Position numbers and translations under genes: made by a program. This document shows positions 1-7,051 of a DNA stretch of 10,789 nt, piece after piece; within the stretch, counting starts at the first letter, position 1, and each line of letters opens with the position of its first letter. The notes below the pieces were generated by a model. The model searched no databases and had not been told where the DNA came from. It was given only the letters and a program-made list of their open reading frames with translations. The DNA is from JACPAB01 sp964366725 (lineage in GTDB: Bacteria > Patescibacteriota > Minisyncoccia > 2-02-FULL-40-12 > GWA2-44-9): NCBI GenBank assembly GCA_964366725.1, contig CAYIUL010000017.1, forward strand, positions 1 through 10,789. The letters run 5' to 3'.

Positions 1-2000
1 CCGACAACATGCAAAGGAGCGAGAGGCCCCGTCGTCCCGATGCCGACGTTGCCGGCGCTTTGGACAAATAGTGTGTTTGAAATTGACGCCGCGCCTCCCG
101 AAACCTCAAATGCGGTTGTACTTGAACTTGCAATCCGAACGGGTTCATTGAATTCAAAACGATTGAGAGAGGAGTTCCATTTCAAAGTTGCGTTCGGAGT
201 TGTCGTGCCGCGTTCAAAAGCAAGATAAGCGTCTTCGGTGTCGGCCGTGGCGTTGTCGGTGTTGATTCTAAACGATAAACTTGTTACCCCAGCAAAGTTT
301 AGGTTTCCTGAAACATCAAGGTTGCCTGATATGTTCGCATTAACCACATAGAGGTCGTCCCAACGATTTGCAGAAGAACCGAGGTCAAACGAACCAGAAG
401 AAATCAAATCGGACAGGACTTTACTGACCACCAAATCAGAGGTTGTGGTCTTACCGCTTATACCCACATTGCCATCTTGGTTAACCTGGAACTTTTTTGA
501 ATAAACTTCAAAACGTGAATTTTCCGGTTTGTCTTTACTGCCTATGCTCGTATCGCCTGATACGCCCAAAGTCCCGAACGCTCCATCCGAACCCCACACG
601 CCTTTATAGAAAAATCCTGGAGCCCTGAAATCACTCTGACCATTCACCTCAAGACCGCCGATAGTAATGCCGTTAGCGGTGGACGCGCCATTAGAGGTGA
701 CAAAATCAAGATTGATATTTTGTTTTTTGATGCCATCCAGAAATTCGGCATTTAAATTTTTGATCAGAGCCGTGTTAAAAATTTCTATCGTCCCCTTTTT
801 TAGGATTAAGTTACCGGCAGTAAGGGTGACATTTCTGCCGAATACCGCATCGCCAAAAACACCAAGACCGCCATAGACCTGCAAAGAATCCAAAAGTTTC
901 GTAGCTCCTTTTACAGTCAGTGTCTTGCCGACTTCAACCTTTCCTTCCAAAAAAACGTCCTCATAAGTGAGGTTGCCGTTTTTGGTTACGAAAGCTAACG
1001 TAAAATCTTTTGAGGCTAAGCCATCAAGAAAGTTAGCGTTTAAGTTATCAACCAGTGTCATTGAGTCAACGACAATCGGCGCCACGCCATCAGGGGCGAA
1101 AGAACGTAACTGGCCTTGTGTTTCAATATGCCCAAAAATAGATACGCTCCCGGCTTTGTCTAAAACCAAAACCTCGTTGGCGTGAGTTCCCGGAAAGTGG
1201 CCTTGAACCGTGTCGGCATCTTTGAATGTTTTTTTGACTTGCTGAACTACGTTATCAACCTGACCAAAACTGAATCCGCCGGCGATTATAAATATCGCGA
1301 CTACCGCCGTAATCATTATCGTCATCATCCTTACCGGACTTCTCATCATTGAACGCGCGTATCTGTCAAACAACTTGAACCGATACCCGAACGACGGCAA
1401 CTGGACTTCGAAAAAATCTTTCTGCTCCGGAGTCAGAGGTTCTTCTTTTGGCTGATCAAGTTTTCTTGTGATGCGTTCGGAAAAATTATCTAAAGAATCG
1501 GAAAGGCGGTCAAGCTTGTTTGCGACTTCGTTTTGGTTTTGAGGGCTCGGCGCCGGCGGTTGAACAATTTTTTCGGACGGAAACTTTTCTTCCGGTTTTT
1601 TAACCTGAAAAAGCTGCGGGTTCAGTATCTCGAATTCTTCGAATATTTTGGAATGTCCCTCATGGCCTGTTTCTATTTTTTCTCCTTTTTCCGGTTCCTC
1701 GGGAGTCAGTCCCGTTAGAAGCAGAGGCGCGCTGCGAGCCCTTGCGGCTTCTAATGGGATTAATTTTCCCAAAACATTTCTCGGAACCGTGATGGTTAAA
1801 CTTTGTTTTCTCAAGTAATCATTCAGGGCGTCGTCCGTCGTATACCAGTTTCTCCCGATCTTCTGCGCAAACATTTTTCCTCTTCTTGCGAGCAAACTTA
1901 AATATTCCTGCGAGTAGGAACAGCGTTGAGAGGCCTCGAGCATTGAAAGCCAATTTTGTCCCGTTTTATATTCGATAAACTTTTCTTCTTCTGGTCTCAT
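1..2000 (-). CDS. Surface protein with N-terminal HTH-like domain, one TM segment and tail-fibre-like beta repeats (3' end outside window)
   Basis: The reading frame is open from ATG at 2000 to the window edge, giving 666 residues without a stop. Residues 15-63 resemble an excisionase/MerR-type helix-turn-helix (LEASQRCSYSQEYLSLLARR, then IGRNWYTTDDALNDYL). Residues 100-190 are charged and proline-rich, with a short coiled-coil-like stretch near 155-185. Residues 225-246 are a hydrophobic membrane segment preceded by basic residues, so the N-terminus is probably cytoplasmic. The remainder is beta-rich and looks like phage tail-fibre or S74-type proteins: two LNAxFLDG modules (about 319-341 and 415-437), LGSSANRWDDLY at 540-551, and NVGIGTTGPLAPLHV at 651-665. 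Such proteins are common on CPR cell surfaces; attachment to a host or surface is an inference. No strong Shine-Dalgarno precedes the ATG. A TTG at 2021 is an alternative start but less likely. The C-terminus, including any S74 peptidase, cannot be seen. Confidence 0.8.
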   Translation of the reverse strand, partial: MRPEEEKFIEYKTGQNWLSMLEASQRCSYSQEYLSLLARRGKMFAQKIGRNWYTTDDALNDYLRKQSLTITVPRNVLGKLIPLEAARARSAPLLLTGLTPEEPEKGEKIETGHEGHSKIFEEFEILNPQLFQVKKPEEKFPSEKIVQPPAPSPQNQNEVANKLDRLSDSLDNFSERITRKLDQPKEEPLTPEQKDFFEVQLPSFGYRFKLFDRYARSMMRSPVRMMTIMITAVVAIFIIAGGFSFGQVDNVVQQVKKTFKDADTVQGHFPGTHANEVLVLDKAGSVSIFGHIETQGQLRSFAPDGVAPIVVDSMTLVDNLNANFLDGLASKDFTLAFVTKNGNLTYEDVFLEGKVEVGKTLTVKGATKLLDSLQVYGGLGVFGDAVFGRNVTLTAGNLILKKGTIEIFNTALIKNLNAEFLDGIKKQNINLDFVTSNGASTANGITIGGLEVNGQSDFRAPGFFYKGVWGSDGAFGTLGVSGDTSIGSKDKPENSRFEVYSKKFQVNQDGNVGISGKTTTSDLVVSKVLSDLISSGSFDLGSSANRWDDLYVVNANISGNLDVSGNLNFAGVTSLSFRINTDNATADTEDAYLAFERGTTTPNATLKWNSSLNRFEFNEPVRIASSSTTAFEVSGGAASISNTLFVQSAGNVGIGTTGPLAPLHVV

Positions 2001-2023
2001 AAATGTCTTTAAATCCGGCAAGC

Positions 2024-2042
2024 ATCCGATACGATATCGGAT
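2024..2042 (-). promoter_or_regulatory. 8-bp inverted repeat in the leader of the surface-protein gene
   Basis: ATCCGATA and TATCGGAT form a perfect 8-bp stem around CGA, ending 24 bp upstream of the surface-protein ATG. It lacks a T-tract on the downstream minus-strand side, so it is not a terminator. An operator or an mRNA-leader hairpin are both possible. Confidence 0.4.
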
Positions 2043-2095
2043 ATTAAAAAAACCGCCTCAATCCACCCTTTAAGTATAGTCCCTGATGTTGAAAA

Positions 2096-2106
2096 AATGT
2101 GGATAA
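2096..2106 (-). promoter_or_regulatory. DnaA-box-like motif TTATCCACATT upstream of the surface-protein gene
   Basis: Read on the minus strand, this contains TTATCCACA, a perfect match to the consensus DnaA box, followed by TT. It lies about 18 bp upstream of a possible -10 (TATACT at 2078-2073). Near-identical motifs precede two other genes in the window (2181-2191 and 6892-6902). Confidence 0.45.
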
Positions 2107-2129
2107 GTCGCCATTTTTTAAGTGGCGAC
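2107..2129. repeat. Inverted repeat GTCGCCA / TGGCGAC
   Basis: This is a 7-bp perfect stem, extendable inward by T-A and G-T pairs, directly next to the DnaA-box-like site at 2098-2106. No T-tract follows on either strand. It could be an operator or a transcript hairpin. Confidence 0.4.
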
Positions 2130-2160
2130 CATATTTAAACATTGAAATATTTAAATATTG

Positions 2161-2177
2161 ATCCGCCTTAAGCGGAT
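2161..2177. repeat. Inverted repeat ATCCGC / GCGGAT
   Basis: A 6-bp perfect stem with loop CTTAA, lying 3 bp upstream of the TTATCAACA motif and the -35 box of the HTH gene. The position suits an operator, but a binding protein cannot be named. Confidence 0.35.
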
Positions 2178-2180
2178 TAG

Positions 2181-2218
2181 TTATCAACATTGACCTTGTC
2201 GGGTTATAAAAGTAAAAT
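2181..2218 (+). promoter_or_regulatory. Promoter of the HTH gene with an upstream TTATCAACATT motif
   Basis: A -35 TTGACC (2190-2195) and a -10 TAAAAT (2213-2218) are separated by 17 bp, close to the sigma-70 consensus. TTATCAACA (2181-2189), one base from a DnaA box, abuts the -35. The predicted transcription start near 2225 leaves an unusually long leader of about 110 nt before the ATG at 2337. Confidence 0.6.
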
Positions 2219-2294
2219 TAACTTATAAAGTTCCATAAACATTCATAGAAATGGTTAATAAAGAACTTAAATGGTTTAAATACATCTTTATCAG

Positions 2295-2326
2295 ACTTTT
2301 AACTTTTAAACTTTAAACTTTTAAAC
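2295..2326 (+). repeat. Four tandem copies of an ACTTTTAA-type 7-8-mer
   Basis: ACTTTTA, ACTTTTAA, ACTTTAA and ACTTTTAA follow one another directly, ending about 10 bp before the HTH gene start codon. In the mRNA this gives an unstructured A/U-rich leader that replaces a visible Shine-Dalgarno. Slippage or a translation enhancer are possible explanations. Confidence 0.55.
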
Positions 2327-2336
2327 TCAAAGATAT

Positions 2337-2552
2337 ATGCCCAAAAAATTCCTGACAGTAAAAGAAGTCGCCCGTCTTCTCGGTGTTACCCCCTTGACGG
2401 TTCGCAACTGGGACGCGAGAAGCAAGCTTGTCGCCTACCGCAATCCTGTGAATAACTACCGGATGTATAAAGTCGAAGATGTAGAGGTGATCCTCCGCCA
2501 GATAGAGCAGTCCAAAGAAAAAACCCGGAAACTCAAAATAGACATATTTTAA
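2337..2552 (+). CDS. Small excisionase/MerR-type helix-turn-helix DNA-binding protein
   Basis: A 71-residue protein. Residues 6-50 read as a winged helix-turn-helix of the HTH_17/MerR type: FLTVKEVARLLGVTPLTVRNW is the HTH, and the NPVNNYRMYKVEDVE stretch is the wing with the Y-R-x-Y signature of this family. The last 20 residues are a charged tail. There is no effector-binding or recombinase domain, so it is a stand-alone DNA binder, either a transcription regulator or an excisionase-like factor. It is transcribed divergently from the surface-protein gene, whose own N-terminus has a similar fold. A terminator follows directly, so it appears monocistronic. Its target is unknown; the inverted repeats in the upstream spacer are candidates for autoregulation. 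Confidence 0.85.
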   Translation: MPKKFLTVKEVARLLGVTPLTVRNWDARSKLVAYRNPVNNYRMYKVEDVEVILRQIEQSKEKTRKLKIDIF

Positions 2553-2593
2553 ATTTCTAAATCCTAATTTTTAATTTCTAAAAAATTCTTAAA

Positions 2594-2624
2594 TAAAAAT
2601 CGGCATCTGCCGGTTTTTTATTTT
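2594..2624 (+). terminator. Rho-independent terminator of the HTH gene
   Basis: The stem CGGC-ATCT-GCCG (2601-2612) is extended by A-T pairs between upstream AAAAT and downstream GTTTT, and is followed by TTTTTTATTTT. It lies 42 bp after the HTH stop codon. The A-rich 5' flank would also give a U-tract on the other strand. Confidence 0.75.
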
Positions 2625-2626
2625 GT

Positions 2627-2654
2627 TTTGACTAATCGTAAAAAACATTATAGC
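2627..2654 (+). promoter_or_regulatory. Possible promoter of the polytopic membrane protein
   Basis: TTTGAC (2627-2632) and TATAGC (2649-2654) are 16 bp apart. The -35 overlaps the T-tract of the preceding terminator. The predicted start near 2661 leaves a short leader to the Shine-Dalgarno at 2682. Confidence 0.4.
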
Positions 2655-2694
2655 ATTGGGGACAATTGAACTTTGAAAATCAGGAGCAGTACCA

Positions 2695-4116
2695 GTGCAA
2701 ATAGTAAAATCCGCCCTGAAATTTCCTATATTGGAAGTGATATTGGGGAGCATGGTTTTGATTTTAGGCATCAACACCTCCCAATGGCTTCTTATTTCTG
2801 GGGTAGTTTTATTTGGTATGTCAGGATTTATCCTGAAACGTCTGACCAAGTTTGATGTTTCATTGCTGAACTGTAGAATTCCCCTACTGTTCTCCTTGTT
2901 GGGTATAGTAACCTCTATCTTCTTGCGGGATTTTCACGAAGCTAATCTATTTCTTCTTGCGGCCCTTGCTCAGTTTTTTGCATTTGTCTTCGTCAGCATC
3001 TTAAGACAAAAAGGTTCCTTCACCTGGCACTCGATAGCCAACTTCCTTTCGCACGGAACCTGGTATGCGGTCATGGGCATTTTTGACCAGTCAAAAACAT
3101 ACTGGATGTTGTTCATCCTCTACCTGATCGCAATCATTGCTGGACGTATCGCAGGTGTAAACTGGGCAACTTTTATTGTCGAGAAGTATAATCTCAAGAG
3201 CGACGCCACACGAGATCCGAAATTAGCTCCTGGAAAAAGATTGACCTATCTCGCAAAAGAACCAATGTTCTGGCTCCTTATGTTGGGACTATGTGGTTAT
3301 GTGACCTATGGATTTTTCAGTTTCGATACCTCCATGAATACCTACCTCCTGATCCTGATCGGCATAAGCATAGCGCAAACCTTACTCTACGCAATCAATG
3401 CTCGCGCGGGACAAAGAGGCCGCAATTGGTATATCGCCATAACAGGTTTATCGGCAGGAGCGATGTTCTCTGTCCAAACGGTCATACTTTTTTCCAAACA
3501 TATGCCGAGAGAGCTGTTTATCCCCTATGTATTGGCGAGTACGCTTGGTTCGGCCACCGGGGCATTCGTATCAATGATAATTGAATACATAAAGAAAATA
3601 AGACCCGACGAACACCTGAAGTCGGGAGATGACCCAGGCATGCCAAAAATACCAGAATGGAAGAAGCGTCTGCCTTATGCCATAATTTTGGCCCTGGCGG
3701 CAATATGGATATTTTTCCAGGAACCGATTTTTAGATTCTTTGGACTCCAAATAAACGAATTAAGATTCCCGATAACAATCGTAACTGCTAAAATACCCAG
3801 GGCGCTTATCCTGTTAACTGCGGCGACCCTATTCTTCTTGGATAATGCCCTGCATACAGTAACCAGCCGAGCTGGTAACAGAAATCACACTGGATATCAC
3901 ATTTCATCCTTGATCCCCAAGGGGCTCATCGATTTCTTGAGAGTTAGCTATTTGTCGTTAAATACAAGAATCCCCGATATCGTTCCGATATCAATATTGG
4001 CTGGCTGTCTTGGCTCTCTCTGCGGTAAGGATGTTTCCGAACGCATTGAGCGCTGGCTCCAGGCAAAAATGGACCTTCCGTCGGAAGAACCGAAACCAAA
4101 ACCGGCAACTGCCTAA
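2695..4116 (+). CDS. Polytopic membrane protein with three internal repeats, unknown function
   Basis: A 473-aa protein starting at GTG, chosen because AGGAG (2682-2686) lies 8 nt upstream, one of the few clear ribosome sites here. I count roughly ten to twelve hydrophobic segments (about 11-28, 31-48, 62-77, 84-102, 117-131, 137-156, 189-209, 217-235, 247-266, 272-296, 328-343, 368-384, 427-443). A module appears three times: near 101-169, 234-303 and 388-460. Each starts with a basic loop (LRQKGSFTWHSIANFLSHG; ARAGQRGRNWYIAITGLSAG; SRAGNRNHTGYHISSLIPKG), followed by hydrophobic helices and a charged end. The tail (463-473) is proline- and lysine-rich and probably cytoplasmic. I do not recognise the family, and no transporter or enzyme motif is evident. 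It converges on the phosphoesterase-like gene across a shared terminator. A phage-derived membrane protein is one possibility. Confidence 0.75.
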   Translation: MQIVKSALKFPILEVILGSMVLILGINTSQWLLISGVVLFGMSGFILKRLTKFDVSLLNCRIPLLFSLLGIVTSIFLRDFHEANLFLLAALAQFFAFVFVSILRQKGSFTWHSIANFLSHGTWYAVMGIFDQSKTYWMLFILYLIAIIAGRIAGVNWATFIVEKYNLKSDATRDPKLAPGKRLTYLAKEPMFWLLMLGLCGYVTYGFFSFDTSMNTYLLILIGISIAQTLLYAINARAGQRGRNWYIAITGLSAGAMFSVQTVILFSKHMPRELFIPYVLASTLGSATGAFVSMIIEYIKKIRPDEHLKSGDDPGMPKIPEWKKRLPYAIILALAAIWIFFQEPIFRFFGLQINELRFPITIVTAKIPRALILLTAATLFFLDNALHTVTSRAGNRNHTGYHISSLIPKGLIDFLRVSYLSLNTRIPDIVPISILAGCLGSLCGKDVSERIERWLQAKMDLPSEEPKPKPATA

Positions 4117-4126
4117 AAAATTAAAG

Positions 4127-4151
4127 CCCCCGCAAAAGCGGGGGTGTTTTT
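4127..4151. terminator. Bidirectional terminator between convergent genes
   Basis: CCCCCGC-AAAA-GCGGGGG (4127-4144) is a perfect 7-bp GC stem. It is followed by TGTTTTTA on the plus strand, and on the minus strand by CTTTAATTTTTT. It lies between the stops of the membrane protein (4116) and the phosphoesterase-like gene (4153) and serves both. Confidence 0.85.
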
Positions 4152-4152
4152 A

Positions 4153-6822
4153 TTAGGCGGGATTCGGGAACAATCTGTCCCAATCGATCTGCCACGGTTT
4201 AGCCATGTATTTACGGATAAACACGTGAGAGATGGGAATCATCCGCACCGGACCGGCTCCGGGGCCGTCTACCGGCAGACAGATTACCAGACCTCCCAGG
4301 TTGGACCTCGAGAAGCCCCAATCGTCTCCGTAAGAGTCGCCATGCGTACCGCAAGCGCAGTTGAACACCGCTTTACGGGGAGCCCACGCTCCGGCATATC
4401 GGTGCTGATCACCGTCGATGTTAACAAAATAATGTTTGTTAAAAATAAATCCGTAATCGCCGCGTTCGGCCAAATTCATTGTGGCTTTAGCAAGAGGATC
4501 GCCGTCCTGACCCGACTTCCGGGTTGGATCATGGCGCAAGTGGAGTCCCCACTCATATCCGCCAGCTACGGAAACAAGGCCGTATCCGGAAGCGATATTT
4601 CCAAAAATAGGAGCGCGAACCAGCTGTTTCAGCTCATTCAGCGTAAACGGACAATCTTTTTCGCCGAGAACATAAAGCGACAAAATGCGGGCAAAGAACC
4701 AGGCCTCGGCCATTGTGCCTTCGGTGGTTTTTTGACCGTGATTTCCGTCAAGAATATTGGCCAAGCCGATGGCCCTACGGTCCCAGGCATTCTCGTTGCC
4801 GGTCAGCACCTGCTGAATGTTTCGGAGCTTGATATCGGCTGACTTGCCGCGTTTGAGTATTTCAAGGAAGAATCGGGTCCGCCGTTCAAGGGAATGGTCA
4901 ACGAAATCTTCCATCTGCTGCTGATACCAGTGCTCGCCGCGAAGGCGGAGCTGGTGGTTCAACCGCGCCAGAAGGTTGCTTGACGCTTCCTTGAGCTCGC
5001 TCGGCTTGAGCTTGTCATCACGAATCTTCCGCAACAATTCGGCGGATTCGGCTTCCAGAACCCCGTAGGATTCATGCTGGGGATGGCGATTTTGCTCCGT
5101 TGGAAAATGTCTTCCCTGGCTACTGTCGCCATGGCTGGAGAAAATGTGAAATGGCAAGGGTTTGTCTTTTTCAGTAAACTCGCGGATAAAGATCTCTGAA
5201 GCAGCGACTTCCATCGGAAGCCGTTGTTGCATGCGCTCATCCCAAACATATTCCTTATTCGGATTGCCGGTGTGCTGATCGCCTTCGGCGTAAATGATTA
5301 TCTCTTTTGGCGAGCCGGATTGCTTACGCTTCGGATTTTTTTGAGTAAACATCGAGATCGGCAGCGGATGAGAATTCCAAACGCCGTCGGTCATGCTAAG
5401 CATGAACGCCCCCGGCTCAAACCTGCCGTTCATAACCAAACGTTCAATGGGAGAGCCCTTTTTGATCATTTCAAACTTGGCGTCACGGACATAATCGCGG
5501 TCAACCAATACCGGTAATTGCCAAACATGGACCTGTTCCAGTTCAGTGTCCCGCATACATTCCCGGGCGCTCCATCGAGCGTTCAGGTTATATGCGCCGG
5601 CGCCAAGGATCACATCCGGCAACACACCGTCAAGGTCACGCTGGCCGACTGACTTGATGAGCTGGGTAATATCGTGTTCATTGGGACGTTCGTGGTCCGC
5701 CTGGAGAATCTCGACTTTCCTGCCTCCAATCTCGCAGACGATCGTGCCCTGTCCGATAAATTCCGAATTCGGGAGCGCTTCCTTATACCAGGAAACGAGC
5801 AATGTGCGGATAACGTTTACGAATCGCTTGTGGTCAAGCTTTTCAATGTTGGTGTTCGCGGACTTGCGCTTTTCCAAACGCAGAAGCCGTTCCACTTCTT
5901 CTGTTAAATGTTTAACTGCCTTGGTTTTTCTTCCCTTTTTCTTTTTCAACTCGTAAACCAACTCGGCTTCGGCCGCTTGCCTTTCGGCTCTTGCTTCCGA
6001 TTCCATGCGAACTTTCAAATAGCGAAGGTGCTCATGGGCAGAATTATCGGTCATTTCCTCTTCAGGATAACCGAAAGAAAAGTATACCGGTCCCTCAAAA
6101 ATGGGTGAACCATCTTTGTGGGTGGTAACCTTCCGCCATCCGCCAAACGCATTCATCACGCGCTCACGGAGCGTGGCAAAACTAATCCTGTCCGGAGGAA
6201 GATTCTTGCGAATCTCGATTGCCTCTTCCCGATAGTCGGGGTCGAGGATTTCCGGGTCAAAATCAAGTCCGTGATAGAGAGCGCGGTGGGTCGTAAGACG
6301 TCCCGAGCTCTTTTTCATATCGGTCCACATCAGACCGGCGGTGATCACGATCGCGTCCGCCTTATTTTGCTGGGCATAACGCAGCACATTACGCACCACG
6401 TTTTCATCAAGCACTCGGTTGTATTCAAGACCCAGATGAGGGCCATCGATGACCAAAGTCCTGAAATCATTCTGGTTCTTGACCGCGATCTTGAAGGGAG
6501 AATCAAGCGTATAGTTCTGCAACTGAAGGACGCCCTCCTTTTGCACCCGTTCAACTTCGGCATCGGTCGCAATACGGCCGATACCGGCTTCGAATATCGT
6601 GCTCTTTTTCTTGGCTCCTTCGGGCCGGAAACCGCGCAATTCTTTTGCTTTCGCGTCGATTGCGCTCTGCGAAATATGGCTCAGACGCTTATAAACAGGA
6701 GCGAGGTCGCGGCCGCTTCTCACAAATTTCGTGAGAAGTTCCAGCGCATCCTTTTCTTTATCCCAAAAACTTTCGTTTTCTGCAGATTTCTTTTCGGGAT
6801 CTTGCTGTTTCTTTTCAGTCAC
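4153..6822 (-). CDS. Large metallophosphoesterase-like protein, possibly with two tandem phosphoesterase modules
   Basis: 889 aa from GTG at 6822, chosen because GAGAGGG (6833-6827) lies just upstream and a good promoter (6884-6857) lies upstream of that. ATG at 6861 and TTG at 6918 are in frame, but the first overlaps the -10 and the second falls in a terminator palindrome. The C-terminal half carries calcineurin-type phosphoesterase hallmarks: GDQHTG (514-519), SHGDSSQG (563-570), DGNHG (692-696), LHLRHD (760-765) and GDQHRYAG (804-811). The N-terminal half has similar but degenerate signatures, IDGPHLG (125-131) and ADAIVITAGLMWTD (155-168), with the expected GD altered to AG. Residues 265-325 are a charged coiled coil. 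Such enzymes bind two metals and cleave phosphodiesters or phosphomonoesters; the substrate cannot be told. There is no signal peptide from this start, so it is probably cytoplasmic. The gene looks more GC-rich than the tRNA region beside it. Confidence 0.6.
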   Translation of the reverse strand: MTEKKQQDPEKKSAENESFWDKEKDALELLTKFVRSGRDLAPVYKRLSHISQSAIDAKAKELRGFRPEGAKKKSTIFEAGIGRIATDAEVERVQKEGVLQLQNYTLDSPFKIAVKNQNDFRTLVIDGPHLGLEYNRVLDENVVRNVLRYAQQNKADAIVITAGLMWTDMKKSSGRLTTHRALYHGLDFDPEILDPDYREEAIEIRKNLPPDRISFATLRERVMNAFGGWRKVTTHKDGSPIFEGPVYFSFGYPEEEMTDNSAHEHLRYLKVRMESEARAERQAAEAELVYELKKKKGRKTKAVKHLTEEVERLLRLEKRKSANTNIEKLDHKRFVNVIRTLLVSWYKEALPNSEFIGQGTIVCEIGGRKVEILQADHERPNEHDITQLIKSVGQRDLDGVLPDVILGAGAYNLNARWSARECMRDTELEQVHVWQLPVLVDRDYVRDAKFEMIKKGSPIERLVMNGRFEPGAFMLSMTDGVWNSHPLPISMFTQKNPKRKQSGSPKEIIIYAEGDQHTGNPNKEYVWDERMQQRLPMEVAASEIFIREFTEKDKPLPFHIFSSHGDSSQGRHFPTEQNRHPQHESYGVLEAESAELLRKIRDDKLKPSELKEASSNLLARLNHQLRLRGEHWYQQQMEDFVDHSLERRTRFFLEILKRGKSADIKLRNIQQVLTGNENAWDRRAIGLANILDGNHGQKTTEGTMAEAWFFARILSLYVLGEKDCPFTLNELKQLVRAPIFGNIASGYGLVSVAGGYEWGLHLRHDPTRKSGQDGDPLAKATMNLAERGDYGFIFNKHYFVNIDGDQHRYAGAWAPRKAVFNCACGTHGDSYGDDWGFSRSNLGGLVICLPVDGPGAGPVRMIPISHVFIRKYMAKPWQIDWDRLFPNPA

Positions 6823-6856
6823 TTGTCCCTCTCGAGTTTTTAAGGTTCTTGCCGAA

Positions 6857-6902
6857 ATCATAACAAATGAAAAGTATCCAACAACCTTGAAAATGTTGAT
6901 AA
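6857..6902 (-). promoter_or_regulatory. Promoter of the phosphoesterase-like gene, with an upstream TTATCAACATT motif
   Basis: On the minus strand, a -35 TTGTTG (6884-6879) and a -10 TATGAT (6862-6857) have a 16-bp spacer. TTATCAACATT (6902-6892) lies 7 bp upstream of the -35, identical to the motif before the HTH gene promoter. The predicted start near 6850 supports translation from GTG at 6822 with its GAGAGGG site. Confidence 0.6.
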
Positions 6903-6910
6903 GTGTGGTC

Positions 6911-6952
6911 AAATACAAAACCGTCCGCCAATTGGCGGACGGTTTTGTATTT
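6911..6952. terminator. 42-bp perfect palindrome, terminator of the tRNA/rpmG operon
   Basis: Arms 6911-6931 and 6932-6952 are exact reverse complements, centred on AATT, with a GC-rich core (CCGTCCGCC) flanked by an A-rich and a T-rich side. The minus-strand transcript gives a strong stem followed by TTTTGTATTT. It starts 7 bp after the 3' end of tRNA-Trp, so it should end that operon and insulate the phosphoesterase-like gene. It works equally well on the plus strand. Confidence 0.85.
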
Positions 6953-6958
6953 TGTCGG

Positions 6959-7029
6959 CGGGAGCTGAGGGAATCGGACCCCCGACCGCTGTTTTGGAGA
7001 CAGCTGTTATGCCACTTAACTAAGCTCCC
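6959..7029 (-). tRNA. trnW: tRNA-Trp (CCA anticodon)
   Basis: A 71-nt cloverleaf: acceptor GGGAGCT/AGCTCCC, D stem GTT/AAC with loop AAGTGGCAT, anticodon stem GCTGT/ACAGC around CTCCAAA (anticodon CCA), variable loop GGTC, and T stem GGGGG/CCCTC. The discriminator is G, as expected for bacterial tRNA-Trp. CCA is not encoded. The T loop is TCCGATT, so position 55 is C instead of the near-universal T; together with G18 this could form a Watson-Crick pair. It is the last gene of the minus-strand tRNA/rpmG block. Confidence 0.93.
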
Positions 7030-7030
7030 A

Positions 7031-7051
7031 TAACGACACCAAGTGTCGTTA
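7031..7051. repeat. 9-bp hairpin between the rpmG remnant and tRNA-Trp
   Basis: TAACGACAC and GTGTCGTTA form a perfect stem with loop CAA. It fills almost the entire spacer between the rpmG remnant and tRNA-Trp, and its outer base triplet includes the remnant's stop codon. No T-tract follows on the minus strand, so it is more likely a processing hairpin than a terminator. Confidence 0.6.

Larger units (their letters stand above)
2001..2336. other. Divergent AT-rich intergenic regulatory region
   Basis: This 336-bp spacer separates the minus-strand surface-protein gene from the plus-strand HTH gene. No coding frame with family character is visible. It holds three hairpins (2024-2042, 2107-2129, 2161-2177), two DnaA-box-like 9-mers in opposite orientations (2098-2106 and 2181-2189), a good plus-strand promoter (2190-2218), a possible minus-strand -10 (TATACT, 2078-2073), and an A/T tandem repeat just before the HTH start codon. 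It is probably a two-way promoter region; an origin role is not supported. Confidence 0.6.

Noticed and set aside
2001..2336. Replication origin, from two DnaA-box-like sites in AT-rich DNA
   Set aside because: There are only two sites, one imperfect, with no dnaA or dnaN nearby and no box cluster. The motif also occurs upstream of the phosphoesterase-like promoter, so promoter use is more likely.
4144..6843. Long plus-strand frames (for example 4144-4842 and 6118-6843)
   Set aside because: They are antisense shadows of the phosphoesterase-like gene, have no family character, and lack ribosome sites.
6823..6918. Longer phosphoesterase-like start at TTG 6918 or ATG 6861, giving a hydrophobic N-terminus
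   Set aside because: TTG 6918 lies in the terminator palindrome and ATG 6861 overlaps the predicted -10. GTG 6822 has a strong GAGAGGG site and gives a soluble start. The apparent signal-like stretch is translated promoter.
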